A stretch of DNA of 64,000 nt, taken from NCBI RefSeq assembly GCF_028802875.1, contig NZ_JARAMP010000003.1, forward strand, positions 1 to 64,000, given 5' to 3'. A program made the translations under genes and the position numbers. This DNA comes from Seohaeicola sp024304985. Lineage in GTDB: Bacteria > Pseudomonadota > Alphaproteobacteria > Rhodobacterales > Rhodobacteraceae. This document shows, piece by piece, positions 1 to 9,080 of the stretch (position 1 is the stretch's first letter; each line of letters begins with the position of its first letter). The notes under the pieces were generated by a model, which did no database searches, had not been told where the DNA came from, and saw only the letters and a list, made by a program, of their open reading frames with translations.

Positions 1-34
1 TCAGTGACACATCCAAACCAGCATAATGTTCCAT
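1..34 (-). CDS. IS110-family transposase, N-terminal start only (cut by window edge)
   Basis: Reading the minus strand from an ATG at 34 gives M-E-H-Y-A-G-L-D-V-S-L before the window ends. This matches the opening of many IS110-family (DEDD) transposases, whose first catalytic Asp lies in the G-L-D-V-S block. A ribosome binding site (GAGGAGAAC) lies just upstream at about 40-48. Only eleven residues are visible, so the family call rests on a short but characteristic motif. The rest of the gene lies outside the window. Confidence 0.7.
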   Translation of the reverse strand, partial: MEHYAGLDVSL

Positions 35-119
35 AGGTCGTTCTCCTCACGCCTTATATACATGAGGCCAACATACCGGACCTCGTTCGCCACTGGAGAG
101 CGACCGCCGCAATCACACC
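1..119 (-). mobile_element. end of an IS110-family insertion element (partial)
   Basis: The transposase start at 34 and the resumption of a TRAP binding-protein reading frame near 120 bracket the element's end. The exact junction cannot be fixed, because IS110 elements have no flanking terminal inverted repeats and often make no target duplication. It should lie between about 66 and 119. The leader upstream of the transposase is under 90 nt. In IS110-type elements a bridge RNA is encoded in a noncoding end, so here that RNA more probably lies at the far end, outside the window (inference). Confidence 0.6.
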
Positions 120-671
120 ATGTGGTTTGAAGAGCCGATCACCGATCTGGGCAATCTGAACGGCAAGCAGGTCCGTTCCATCGGGCCGCTTGTCAGCATG
201 ATGATCGAAACCTGGGGCGGAGCCCCGGTCTTCGTCGCCCCGAAAGAGGTGTTTCAGTCGGCTGAACGTGGTGTGGTGGACGGCATCAACATGGGTGTGG
301 CCACCTATTCCAGTTGGCAGCTTTGGGGCGTGATGCCCTATATGGTGAACGCCAATCTGTTCTACGGCAACATGCAGTACATGATGAGCAAGTCCAAGTT
401 CGACAGCCTGACGCCCGAACAGCAGGAGGCCGTGACCGCCGCCGCGCGTGAAACCGAAGAATGGCTCAAGCCCCGTTACGAGGATTGGATCGACCTGCGT
501 GTCGGCAATGCCGTGATGAAGGGCGGCGGGGCCGCAGTGTCCATCAGCCAGGATCAGAGGATGGCCTTGATCGACAGCGTGCAGGGCAAATGGAACGAAG
601 AGGTAGAGGCCGCTTGTGGGCCGGACCTTGCTTCGTCGGTCTTGGCGCTGTTCGAGGAAAACGCGCCCTGA
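120..671 (+). pseudogene. TRAP transporter substrate-binding protein DctP, 3' fragment interrupted by the IS element
   Basis: The 183 codons from the internal ATG at 120 match the C-terminal half of DctP-type periplasmic binding proteins (usually about 330 residues). Visible marks are the L-x-G-K-x-x-R block, F-Q-S-A-E-R-G-V-V-D-G, and the C-terminal helices with LTPEQQEAV. The open frame extends back to 66 but those codons (GQHTGPRSPLES...) do not look like DctP. The signal peptide and first lobe are missing and IS110 sequence replaces them, so the gene is very probably inactive. The intact membrane subunits dctQ and dctM follow, so the transporter may have lost its binding protein. Confidence 0.85.
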
Positions 672-738
672 CGGCACGATACATGTCCTCCGCCGGCCCT
701 GACGCGGCGGAGGACATGACGGAAACAGGAGGACAGAG

Positions 739-1242
739 ATGAACACGGGACTGGACCGCGCGATCGCGGTCGTCGAGAGGCTTGTTCTTTGGTTCGCGGG
801 TCTGGGGGCGGTGATCATCCTGATCCAGATGGTCTGGATCAGCTACGGCGTCTTTACCCGCTATGCCCTGAATACACCCGACCGGATGGTGACCGAGGCG
901 ACGGCACTTCTACTGTTTCCCGTGGCCTTTGCCGGTCTGGCCTATGCCATGCGCGAGGATGCCTATCCCAAGGTCACGATGCTGACCGACATGCTGCCAC
1001 CCTTGGGGCGCAAGCTGGTGGGTATCCTGAATCTGGCCCTGATGGCCGGGGTGGGGATCTTCTTTTCCATGGCGGGTCTGAACGCGACGCGCAGCGCCTT
1101 CAACTCGGGCTCCTCGTCGGAAATCCTGCTCTGGCCCCGCTGGATGTTCTGGGCACCCGGTGCCACGGCACTTGTCCTTTTCTCGATCTACACGGCGCTG
1201 CTTCTGGCGCGCCTGATCCGCACCCCGTCAAGCGAGGTTTGA
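739..1242 (+). CDS. TRAP transporter small membrane subunit DctQ
   Basis: A 167-residue membrane protein with four hydrophobic segments (about residues 17-40, 53-70, 90-112 and 133-157), the size and layout of the DctQ small subunit. TRAP transporters use this subunit with DctM and a periplasmic DctP to import organic acids by sodium symport. A strong AGGAGG site ends 5 nt before the ATG at 739. The stop is 3 nt before dctM, so the two are co-transcribed. The substrate cannot be read from sequence. The partner binding-protein gene upstream is truncated. Confidence 0.9.
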   Translation: MNTGLDRAIAVVERLVLWFAGLGAVIILIQMVWISYGVFTRYALNTPDRMVTEATALLLFPVAFAGLAYAMREDAYPKVTMLTDMLPPLGRKLVGILNLALMAGVGIFFSMAGLNATRSAFNSGSSSEILLWPRWMFWAPGATALVLFSIYTALLLARLIRTPSSEV

Positions 1243-1245
1243 CAG

Positions 1246-2547
1246 ATGGAATGGTATGAAGTCGGACTTGGCCTGTTGGGGCTGCTGATGCTGCTGATCG
1301 CCATCGGTCTGCCCATCCCCTTTGCGCTGGCGGCGGCGTCGCTGCCCTTTCTGTGGCAGATCCAAAGCTTCCAGACCTCGCTGGTCTCCTCGCAATTGAA
1401 GCTCTGGGGAGTTTGGATCGACTATATCCTGCTGGCGGTGCCCTTGTTTGTGTTCCTTGGCGAGTTGATCGGCAAATCCAACATCGGCCCCAATCTCTAC
1501 CAGTTCCTGCATCAGGGGTTTCGCCTGCGCGGCTCTGCCGCCTATGGCTCGATCGGGGCCTGCGCGGGCTTTGGCGCGGTTTGCGGATCGTCCATGGTAG
1601 GCTCGCTGACGATCGGCGGCGTAGCCCTGCCCGAGATGCTGCGTCTGGGCTATGGCAAGGAACTGTCGTCGGGCGTGCTGGCCGCCGGCGGCACCTTGTC
1701 GGTGCTGCTGCCGCCCAGTCTGATCCTGCTGTTCTACGGGATCGTGACCGATCAGAGCATCGGGGACCTGTTCATCGCAGGCGTCATTCCCGGCCTGATC
1801 CTTGTCACGCTGTTCTGTGTCGTCGTAATGGTCTGGGGTGTGATGCGCCCCGGCGACATTCCCGCTCAGGAAGACGCAGTGCGCATGGGGCTGTTCCAGA
1901 TCGCCGCCACCGTCGGGCCGATTGCCCTGATCGGTCTTGTCATCACGGTCGCGATCTATGCCGGTATCGCCACCCCGACCGAAGCCGCCGCCGTGGCTGC
2001 CCTGCTGACGGTCATTCTGGCCTTTGGCGTGGGCGGCTTGCGCTGGGCCGGGTTCCGCGACTCTCTTTTGGCCACGATGCGGACCATGGGCTATCTTGGC
2101 CTGCTTCTGTCGGCGGGCACCTTGTTCGGCTTCGTGCTGACCTATTACCGCGTGCCCTATGAATTCACGCAATTCTTCCTTGGCTTCGATCTGTCGCCCT
2201 ATGTGGTGCTGACCATCGTGCTGATCTTCTACATCGTGATGGGCATGTTCCTCGAGCCGGTGTCGATGACCTTCATCACCCTGCCCACGATCTTTCCGTT
2301 GATGGCCGCAGCCGGGTTCGACCTGATCTGGTTCGGGGTGGTCTATACCATCACGATGGAAATCGCGGTGCTGACGCCACCTGTCGGGCTGAACCTCTAT
2401 GTCATTCAGGGGATCAGTCGCGGGCAAGTTTCCATCGGACAGGTGATCATCGGCTGTCTGCCCTTCATCGCCGCCCTTGTGCTTCTGATCGTCATTCTGA
2501 TCCTCATGCCGGAGACTGCCCTTTGGTTGCCCGAACAGATGAAATAA
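1246..2547 (+). CDS. TRAP transporter large membrane subunit DctM
   Basis: A 433-residue, very hydrophobic protein of the usual DctM length with about 12 membrane segments. It has the family's characteristic G-A-C-A-G-F-G-A-V-C-G-S-S region, the P-P-S-L-I-L-L-F-Y hairpin, and late T-P-P-V-G-L-N. It is the transport subunit of the TRAP system. It follows dctQ by 3 nt and its 3' end overlaps the hydrolase start by 25 nt, pointing to one operon. With dctP broken by the insertion element, its function in this strain is doubtful. Confidence 0.93.
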   Translation: MEWYEVGLGLLGLLMLLIAIGLPIPFALAAASLPFLWQIQSFQTSLVSSQLKLWGVWIDYILLAVPLFVFLGELIGKSNIGPNLYQFLHQGFRLRGSAAYGSIGACAGFGAVCGSSMVGSLTIGGVALPEMLRLGYGKELSSGVLAAGGTLSVLLPPSLILLFYGIVTDQSIGDLFIAGVIPGLILVTLFCVVVMVWGVMRPGDIPAQEDAVRMGLFQIAATVGPIALIGLVITVAIYAGIATPTEAAAVAALLTVILAFGVGGLRWAGFRDSLLATMRTMGYLGLLLSAGTLFGFVLTYYRVPYEFTQFFLGFDLSPYVVLTIVLIFYIVMGMFLEPVSMTFITLPTIFPLMAAAGFDLIWFGVVYTITMEIAVLTPPVGLNLYVIQGISRGQVSIGQVIIGCLPFIAALVLLIVILILMPETALWLPEQMK

Positions 2548-3308
2548 CGCGTGCGGACGGTTCGACCTATCGCCGGGCCGGGGCAGGACCTGTTCTGCTT
2601 CTGGTGCATGGCTATCTTGGCGGTGCCGCCCAATGGCAGCGGGAATTCGACCAGCTTTCCGGTCATTTCGACGTGATCGCGCCGGACCTGCCCGGTTTCG
2701 GGGATGCGGCGGGCGCGCCCTGCATCGACCGCATCGAAGGCTTCGCCCTGCATCTGGCAGGGTTGGTTGACGAGTTGAAGATCGACAGGTTCTGCCTGCT
2801 GGGTCATTCCATGGGCGGCATGATCGCGCAGGAGTTTGCATCCCGGTTCTCGGACCGGGTGGACAAGCTGATCCTCTATGGCACAGGTCCGCTTGGCCTG
2901 ATGCCGGACCGCTTCGAAACGCTCGAGATGTCGCGCCGCCGTCTGGCCGAGGATGGTGTAGCCCGCACTATTCTCCGGATCGGCTCGACATGGTTCCGCC
3001 ATGGCGATGCAGCGCAGGGTTTTCAGGTGGTGGCCGAACTGGGGGCCAAGGCCAGCCAGAGTGCCGCGCAGGCGGGGCTTGATGCAATGAGTCACTGGGA
3101 TGGCAGGGCGGCCCTGTCAAGCCTGGCCATGCCGTCGCTGGTGGTGTGGGGTGATGGAGATCAATCCTATCGTTGGTCGCAGGTGGAAGCCCTTTGGCGA
3201 GGACTGCCGAACAGCCAGCTTGCCGTCATTCCCGGAACCGCCCATGCCGCCCATCTTGAGAAACCCGGCCTGTTTCAGGCAATCCTGCTGGATTTTCTGG
3301 GCGCATAG
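2523..3308 (+). CDS. alpha/beta-fold hydrolase
   Basis: A 261-residue alpha/beta hydrolase with the oxyanion H-G motif (LLVHGYLGG, about residues 28-36), the nucleophile elbow G-H-S-M-G-G near residue 95, a likely acidic residue in VVWGDGDQ and the catalytic His in GTAHAAHLEKP. There is no signal peptide, so it is cytoplasmic. The best start is a TTG at 2523 inside the end of dctM, implying translational coupling. The substrate is unknown. Linkage to a TRAP importer suggests hydrolysis of an imported ester or lactone, but that is inference. Confidence 0.85.
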   Translation: MVARTDEITRADGSTYRRAGAGPVLLLVHGYLGGAAQWQREFDQLSGHFDVIAPDLPGFGDAAGAPCIDRIEGFALHLAGLVDELKIDRFCLLGHSMGGMIAQEFASRFSDRVDKLILYGTGPLGLMPDRFETLEMSRRRLAEDGVARTILRIGSTWFRHGDAAQGFQVVAELGAKASQSAAQAGLDAMSHWDGRAALSSLAMPSLVVWGDGDQSYRWSQVEALWRGLPNSQLAVIPGTAHAAHLEKPGLFQAILLDFLGA

Positions 3309-3343
3309 CAGCCTTTTGGGCGCGTCTTCCATGCGATAGTCGC

Positions 3344-3375
3344 GCGGGGCGGTGTCAGGTGGCGACACGCCCCGC
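3344..3375. terminator. strong hairpin between convergent genes
   Basis: GCGGGGCGGTGTC (3344-3356) pairs with GACACGCCCCGC (3364-3375) with one bulged G and a seven-base loop. It lies between the convergent hydrolase and aldehyde dehydrogenase genes and could stop transcription in both directions. There is no clear U-tract, so this is structural evidence only. Confidence 0.5.
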
Positions 3376-3441
3376 AGCCTTGATCCGGGGTGACGGCTTG
3401 GCTTGCCTCTTTCAGTATAAGCAAGAACCTCGCCTTTTGCC

Positions 3442-4875
3442 TTACCCGTGCTTGACCATGACGTGGCGCACGAAAGTGTAATCCTCCAGCGCATAGGCCG
3501 ACATGTCCTTGCCATAGCCGGATTGCTTGATCCCGCCATGCGGCATCTCGTTCACCAGCATGAAATGCGTGTTGATCCATGTGCAGCCATAGCGCAGCCG
3601 CGCGGCGGTCGCCATGGCGCGGCCCACGTCGCGGGTCCAGACGGACGAGGCCAGCCCATAGTCGCTGTCATTGGCCCAGGTCACGGCCTCGTCTACATCC
3701 GAAAAGGGCGTGATCGACACCACCGGCCCAAAGACCTCACGCCGCACGATCTCATCAGCCTGTGTTGCCCCGGCGACGACCGTGGGGCGATAATAGAAGC
3801 CCTTGTCCATCGCCTCGCCGCCCGTCGTGATCTGGATGTGGTTCATCTCGCGGGCGCGGTTCACGAAACTGGCCACGCGGTCGCGCTGGCGCAGGCTGAT
3901 CAGCGGGCCGATCTCGTTCGTCGTGTCATCGTCATTGCCCAACTGGATCGAAGCGACGGCATCCGTCAGGTCCGCCACCAACCGGTCATAGACCTTGCGC
4001 CCGGCATAGATGCGGCAGGCGGCGGTGCAATCCTGTCCGGCATTGTAGAAGCCGAAGGCGCGCAGCCCCTCGACCACCTCGGCGACATCGGCGTCGTCGA
4101 ACACCACGACGGGCGCCTTGCCACCCAGTTCCAGATGAGTCCGCTTGACCGTCTTGGCGGCGGCATCCAGCATCTTCTTGCCGGTCGCCACATCCCCGGT
4201 CAGGCTGATCATGTCGACCTGCGGATGGTTGATCAGGTAATTGCCCACGGTATGACCGCGCCCCGGCAGGACGTTGACCACGCCCTCCGGCAGTTCCTCG
4301 GCCAGGATCTTCGCCATTTTCAGCGCGGTCAGCGGCGTCTGCTCGGATGGTTTGAACACCACCGTATTGCCGCCCGCAATCGCCGGGGCCAGCTTCCATG
4401 CCATCATCATCAGCGGATAATTCCACGGCGCGATGCTGGCCACGACCCCGATGGGATCGCGGCGGATCATGCTCGTATGCCCTTCCATATACTCGCCCGC
4501 AATCGCGCCGGTCTGGCAGCGGACGGCCCCAGCAAAGAAGCGGTAGCAATCCACGATGGCGGGAATCTCGTCGTTGCGCGCGGCATTGATGGGCTTGCCG
4601 CAGTTCAACGCCTCAAGCACGGCAAATCCCTCGACTTCGGCCTCGACCCGGTCAGCGATGCGGAGCAGCGCCGCAGACCGTGCGGCGGGCGTGGTGCGCG
4701 ACCAGCCCTCGAACGCCTTGCGTGCGGCGGCAACGGCGCGGTCCACCTGTGCCGTGCTGGCCTCTGCCACATCAAGGATCAGCGCACCGGTGCGCGGATC
4801 AAGGATGGGTTCGGCCGCATCCTGTCCCGGTTCGAACCGGTCACCGATCAGCAGGTCCGTATCAATCTTGCCCAT
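3442..4875 (-). CDS. NAD-dependent aldehyde dehydrogenase, gamma-aminobutyraldehyde dehydrogenase type
   Basis: A 477-residue aldehyde dehydrogenase with the usual parts: APWNYP (149-154) in the NAD site, SLTGDVATGKK, the general-base E249 in LELGGK and the catalytic C283 in NAGQDCT. The overall sequence resembles PatD/Prr-type enzymes that oxidise 4-aminobutanal to GABA during putrescine breakdown; betaine aldehyde dehydrogenase is the main alternative. It is the last gene of the minus-strand polyamine-type ABC operon, 29 nt after potC, which supports the polyamine reading. Cytoplasmic. Confidence 0.85.
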   Translation of the reverse strand: MGKIDTDLLIGDRFEPGQDAAEPILDPRTGALILDVAEASTAQVDRAVAAARKAFEGWSRTTPAARSAALLRIADRVEAEVEGFAVLEALNCGKPINAARNDEIPAIVDCYRFFAGAVRCQTGAIAGEYMEGHTSMIRRDPIGVVASIAPWNYPLMMMAWKLAPAIAGGNTVVFKPSEQTPLTALKMAKILAEELPEGVVNVLPGRGHTVGNYLINHPQVDMISLTGDVATGKKMLDAAAKTVKRTHLELGGKAPVVVFDDADVAEVVEGLRAFGFYNAGQDCTAACRIYAGRKVYDRLVADLTDAVASIQLGNDDDTTNEIGPLISLRQRDRVASFVNRAREMNHIQITTGGEAMDKGFYYRPTVVAGATQADEIVRREVFGPVVSITPFSDVDEAVTWANDSDYGLASSVWTRDVGRAMATAARLRYGCTWINTHFMLVNEMPHGGIKQSGYGKDMSAYALEDYTFVRHVMVKHG

Positions 4876-4904
4876 GTGGTAACCTCCCTTGGGTCATGTG
4901 CGGG

Positions 4905-5714
4905 TCATTTTCCGCCGCCGGCGGTCTCGGCGCCGCCGCGCGTCAGGTAATACGCGATGAGGATCGGGACAAAGGTGGTCACAAAGACCACGATCGCCAC
5001 GACATTGGTGACGGGGCGCTGGCGCGGGCGCACCAACTCGTTCAGCATCCAGATCGGCAACGTGCTTTGCTGGCCGGCGGTGAAGGTGGTCACGATCACC
5101 TCGTCAAAGGACAGCGCAAAGGCCAGCATACCGCCCGCCAGCAGGGCCGAGCCCAGATTGGGCAGGATCACATGGCGGAAGGTCTGGAACCCGTTGGCCC
5201 CCAGATCCATCGACGCCTCGACGATCGAGCCCGACAGCCGCCGGAATCGCGCCACCGCGTTGTTGAACACGATCACGATGCAGAAGGTCGCGTGACCCAT
5301 CAGGATCGTCCATGTCGAAAACGGAATGTCCATGATCGAAAAGGCCGAGCGCAGCGACATGCCGGTGATGATGCCGGGCAGGGCGATGGGCAGGATGATC
5401 AGCAGACTGATCTGGTCGCGCCCGAAGAATCGCGTCCTTGCCATCGCCGCCGCGCAAAGCGTGCCAAGGATCAGCGCCATCACCGTCGACAGCGCCGCCA
5501 CCTTCAGCGACAGATAGAGCGGTGGCCAGATGTCCTCGCGGTTCCACGCCACGGCAAACCACTGCGTGGTCAGGCCGGGCGGCGGAAACTGATAGGTGCG
5601 CTCGTCCGTGGTGAAGGCATAGAGAAAGATCAGCAGGATCGGCAGGTGCAGGAACAGCAGCCCCCCGATGGCGGTCACGGTCAGAAACAGTGGCGGACGG
5701 CTGTCAGAGCGCAT
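4905..5714 (-). CDS. potC: polyamine-type ABC transporter permease, PotC-like
   Basis: A 269-residue inner-membrane permease with about six membrane segments and the cytoplasmic EAA loop (EASMDLGANGF..., then ILPNLGSAL) that contacts the ATPase. It pairs with the upstream PotB-like permease, whose stop it overlaps by 11 nt. Together they form the channel of a spermidine/putrescine-type importer. The exact substrate is not determined by sequence; other cationic or carboxylic solutes are used by relatives. Confidence 0.87.
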   Translation of the reverse strand: MRSDSRPPLFLTVTAIGGLLFLHLPILLIFLYAFTTDERTYQFPPPGLTTQWFAVAWNREDIWPPLYLSLKVAALSTVMALILGTLCAAAMARTRFFGRDQISLLIILPIALPGIITGMSLRSAFSIMDIPFSTWTILMGHATFCIVIVFNNAVARFRRLSGSIVEASMDLGANGFQTFRHVILPNLGSALLAGGMLAFALSFDEVIVTTFTAGQQSTLPIWMLNELVRPRQRPVTNVVAIVVFVTTFVPILIAYYLTRGGAETAGGGK

Positions 5715-6675
5715 CGAATGCCCCCTTGCGCCGCGCGATCGTCAGATAGATCAGCATGATCACGATAGGCACCACGGCAAAGGCGGCGGCCAGCGGAATG
5801 TTCCCGGCCGTGCCCTGCAACTGATAGACCGCCTGCCCGATGAAGCGCCGCGACGAGCCCACGATCTGCGGGATGATATAATCGCCCATCGTCAGCGAGA
5901 AGGTGAAGATCGACCCCGCGATGATCCCGGGCAGCGCCAGCGGAAAGATCACGGTCCGCAAGGTCTGCCAGCGGCTTGCACCCAGATCGGCAGATGCCTC
6001 CAGCATGGATTGCGGCACCCGTTCCAGCGCCGCCTGCATCGGCAGGATCATGTAGGGCAGCCAGACATAAAGGAACACAAGCCATGTCCCGATATAGCTT
6101 GTGGACAGTGAATTGCCCCCGATCACTGGCAGCGCGAGGATTCCGTTAAGCACTGCCGATGCCCCGATCCCGTCCGTGGCCCATGTGATGATCCCTTCGC
6201 GGGCAAGGATCAGTTTCCACGCATAGACCTTGACCAGATAAGACGACCACAGCGGCAGCATCACGCCCAGATAGAACAGCGCCTTCCAATGGCCCTTCGC
6301 ATAGCGGGCGGCGAAATAAGCGATGGGAAAGGCGATGACGACGGCCCCCAGCGTCACGGCGGCGGACATCGCAACGGTGCGGATGATGATGTCCAGATTG
6401 GCCGGTTGCAGCAATTCACCATAGGTCGACAGGGTGAATTCCCGCCGGATCTGGCCCGAAAATTCGTCGATGGAATAGAAGCTTTGCAGCAGAAGCGCGG
6501 CCAGAGAACCAAGATAGACCACGACCAGCCAGACCAGCGGCAGCGCCAGCAACGTGATCAGCAGCACATTCGGATGCCGCCAGAACAGGGCCGAGATGCG
6601 ATCTCCCAGCCCTCGGGTTGGCAGGATGGCCCGCGCCGGTTGCGCGATGCGAGACGGTTCGGCGGTCAGGCTCAT
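5704..6675 (-). CDS. potB: polyamine-type ABC transporter permease, PotB-like
   Basis: A 323-residue permease with an N-terminal cytoplasmic extension of about 35 residues, then six or more membrane segments and an EAA loop (EASADLGASRW, then FPLALPGI). It is longer than E. coli PotB (about 285) but within the range seen in alphaproteobacteria. The start codon shares a base with the potA stop (TGATG), so translation is coupled. Confidence 0.87.
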   Translation of the reverse strand: MSLTAEPSRIAQPARAILPTRGLGDRISALFWRHPNVLLITLLALPLVWLVVVYLGSLAALLLQSFYSIDEFSGQIRREFTLSTYGELLQPANLDIIIRTVAMSAAVTLGAVVIAFPIAYFAARYAKGHWKALFYLGVMLPLWSSYLVKVYAWKLILAREGIITWATDGIGASAVLNGILALPVIGGNSLSTSYIGTWLVFLYVWLPYMILPMQAALERVPQSMLEASADLGASRWQTLRTVIFPLALPGIIAGSIFTFSLTMGDYIIPQIVGSSRRFIGQAVYQLQGTAGNIPLAAAFAVVPIVIMLIYLTIARRKGAFDAL

Positions 6676-7664
6676 CAGCCCTCCTCCATCACATGCATGG
6701 CCTGCGCGTCCCAGACAAGCCCGACTTCGGCCCCCTGTTCCGGCAGCGGTTGGCCTTTGGTCACAAAGACCGACAGCTCGCCCCCCGGCACGGCCACGAC
6801 AATACGGGTCCCCGACCCCAGATAGCGCAGGGCGGTGACATGGCCGCGCAGCCGTGACCCCTCATCGCCGATGCGGATGGATTCGGGCCGCAGGCTGGCC
6901 GGGCGGGCAGGCGCGCCGAAGCGGCTGGCCATCTCGGCGGTCAGGACGTTGGACGACCCGACGAAATCCGCGACAAAGCGTGTCCGCGGCTTTTCATAGA
7001 TCTCGGACGGGGTGCCGATCTGGGCGATCTTGCCTTGCGAGAACACGGCCACCTGATCGGCCATCGACAGGGCCTCGCCCTGATCATGGGTGACAAAGAC
7101 AAAGGTGATGCCAAGGCGTTGTTGCAGGGCCTTCAACTCGTCCTGCATCGCCTCGCGCAGCTTCAGATCAAGCGCGCCCAGCGGTTCATCCAGCAAAAGC
7201 ACGCGCGGTTCGTTGATCAGCGCGCGCGCCAGTGCCACGCGTTGACGCTGCCCGCCTGACAGCTCTCCGGGTTTGCGCGCGCCGTAGCCCTCAAGCTTGA
7301 CCAGCGCCAGCAACTCCTCGGCCCGGTCGTGACGGGTTCGCTTGTCCACGCCCTTGACCATCAGCCCATAGGCGACGTTGTCGCGCACGTTCATGTGCGG
7401 AAACAGGGCATAGTCCTGAAACACGGTGTTCACATTGCGTCGGTTCGGCGGTACCGCGCTGCAATCCTGCCCGAAGATGCGGATCATGCCGCCCGTCGGC
7501 TGCTCGAACCCCGAGATCAGACGCAGGCAGGTGGTCTTTCCCGACCCCGATGGCCCCAGCATGGCGAAGAAGGTTCCCTCGGCAATGCTCAGGTCCACAC
7601 CATCGACCGCCCGGACCGATCCGAAATGGCGTGATACATTCAGGAATTCAACGGCTGCTGTCAT
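6675..7664 (-). CDS. potA: polyamine-type ABC transporter ATPase, PotA-like
   Basis: A 329-residue ABC ATPase with Walker A GPSGSGKT (37-44), Q-loop Gln near 83, signature LSGGQ (135-139), Walker B LLLDEP and H-loop VTHDQ. It also has the C-terminal TOBE-type domain (about residues 240-329) of PotA/FbpC-type ATPases. The ATG at 7664 is preferred over the upstream start because a GGAAG site precedes it and the ATPase domain begins there. It energises PotBC. Confidence 0.9.
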   Translation of the reverse strand: MTAAVEFLNVSRHFGSVRAVDGVDLSIAEGTFFAMLGPSGSGKTTCLRLISGFEQPTGGMIRIFGQDCSAVPPNRRNVNTVFQDYALFPHMNVRDNVAYGLMVKGVDKRTRHDRAEELLALVKLEGYGARKPGELSGGQRQRVALARALINEPRVLLLDEPLGALDLKLREAMQDELKALQQRLGITFVFVTHDQGEALSMADQVAVFSQGKIAQIGTPSEIYEKPRTRFVADFVGSSNVLTAEMASRFGAPARPASLRPESIRIGDEGSRLRGHVTALRYLGSGTRIVVAVPGGELSVFVTKGQPLPEQGAEVGLVWDAQAMHVMEEG

Positions 7665-7691
7665 GGGAACTTCCGGGTCAGGCAAAGGCAC

Positions 7692-7709
7692 CCCCCGCTT
7701 GCGCGGGGG
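7692..7709 (-). terminator. intercistronic hairpin between potD and potA
   Basis: CCCCCGC and GCGGGGG form a perfect seven-base-pair stem with a four-base loop in the gap after potD. Hairpins here usually stabilise the binding-protein message or reduce read-through so that binding protein outnumbers permease and ATPase. No U-tract is present. Confidence 0.5.
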
Positions 7710-7744
7710 AGCCGTGTGAGGGCTTGGTCAAAGAGAAGGGTTCG

Positions 7745-8902
7745 TCAGCGGCCGCCGATCACGCCGATATAATCCGAGACCCAGCGATAATAGGGCACGC
7801 ATTCGCCCTGGCTTTCGCATTTCGTCACCGGTGTCGTCCAGAAGCGGATGCGTTCGAAATCGTCGAACCCGTTCTTGGTGCAGCCCTCGGCGGTTTGCAT
7901 GCCGCGGCCATCGGTGCAAGCGGCGGGCACGACGGGGTTCGCGCCGAACCAGACCGACAGGTCCGCCTGCAGGTTCGATGACAGCGTGTGCTCGATCCAC
8001 AGATAGGCGCAGGTGGTGTTTTCGGCATTCACATGCATCATTGTGGTGTCCGCCCAGCCGGTCGCACCTTCTTGCGGGATGACGCTGGCCACCGGCACGC
8101 CGTCGGCCTGCAGCAGGTTCACCTGGAAGGGCCATGTCCCCGAGGCTGCCATGCCCTCGTTGCGGAAGTCGTCCATCTGGATGAAGGCATCATGCCAGTA
8201 GCGGGCCGTCAGGGTGCGCTGCACCCGCAGCAGGTCGAGTGCTTCCTTGTACTGGTCCGCGTTCAATTCGTAGGGCGAGGTGATGCCCAGTTCCGGTTTA
8301 TGGAACATCAGATATTGCGCCGCATCTGCGATGTGGATCGGGCCGTCATAGGCTTGCACGCGGCCCTTGTTGGTCTTGCCGTCGGGCAGGTCCATCTCTT
8401 CGAACACCACGTTCCAGGATGTGGGCGGGCTATCCCCGAACACCTCGGTATTATACATCAGAACGTTGGGGCCCCACTGGTAGGGCACGCCGTAATGGAC
8501 GCCGTCCACCACATACCAGGGCGCGTTCTTCAGCCGGTCGTCCACCGTGTCCCACGATGGGACAAGCGAAAGGTTAATGGGTTGGACACGTTCGCCCGCC
8601 ACCAGGCGCAGCGAGGCGTCACCCGAGGCGGTGACCAGATCGAAGCCGCCCTCGTTCATCAGGGCGACCATCTCGTCCGAGGTATTGGCGGTCTTGACCT
8701 GCACCATGCAGCCGGTCGCTTCCTCGAATTTGGTGACCCAGTCGAAATCCGCGACCGTCTCGCCCCGCTCGATATAGCCGGGCCAGGCCACGATGTTCAG
8801 CTTGCCTTCCGGCGTGCCCAGTTCTGCGACCTGTGCCAATGCCGGGGTGATCCCGATCAGCGCCGCCAGTGCCGTCGTTCCCATCAGTTTCAGATGTCTC
8901 AT
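7745..8902 (-). CDS. potD: polyamine-type ABC transporter periplasmic binding protein, PotD-like
   Basis: A 385-residue binding protein with a signal peptide (residues 1-23, ending ALAQ). The mature part starts with the PotD/PotF-like pattern LNIVAWPGYIERG, followed by VTKFEEATGCMVQVK and a region matching the polyamine-binding lobe (GVPYQWGPNVLMYN). It delivers substrate to PotBC in the inner membrane. It is the first gene of the operon and is preceded by AGGGAGC at good spacing. A LysR-type operator candidate lies about 110 nt upstream. Confidence 0.87.
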   Translation of the reverse strand: MRHLKLMGTTALAALIGITPALAQVAELGTPEGKLNIVAWPGYIERGETVADFDWVTKFEEATGCMVQVKTANTSDEMVALMNEGGFDLVTASGDASLRLVAGERVQPINLSLVPSWDTVDDRLKNAPWYVVDGVHYGVPYQWGPNVLMYNTEVFGDSPPTSWNVVFEEMDLPDGKTNKGRVQAYDGPIHIADAAQYLMFHKPELGITSPYELNADQYKEALDLLRVQRTLTARYWHDAFIQMDDFRNEGMAASGTWPFQVNLLQADGVPVASVIPQEGATGWADTTMMHVNAENTTCAYLWIEHTLSSNLQADLSVWFGANPVVPAACTDGRGMQTAEGCTKNGFDDFERIRFWTTPVTKCESQGECVPYYRWVSDYIGVIGGR

Positions 8903-9009
8903 TCCAGTGCTCCCTGTGTCATGGCCCTGTATCGGACCCTCTTTTCTGTTTTGGGAGTCAGCGTATGTGGGGCGGCTTTCTTCGCAATATCAAAATGCAG
9001 AACCAATCC

Positions 9010-9024
9010 ATCGGTTTTTCCGAT
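9010..9024. promoter_or_regulatory. LysR-type operator candidate upstream of potD
   Basis: ATCGG-TTTTT-CCGAT is a perfect interrupted palindrome containing the T-N11-A spacing of LysR-family boxes. It lies in the gap between the LysR gene and potD, with both genes on the minus strand, as expected for a regulator of the pot operon. Confidence 0.5.
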
Positions 9025-9080
9025 ACCTTAGCCTGCGCTCAGCTTTGCCTAGGAATTTCAGGCGATTGCCAATTTACGCC

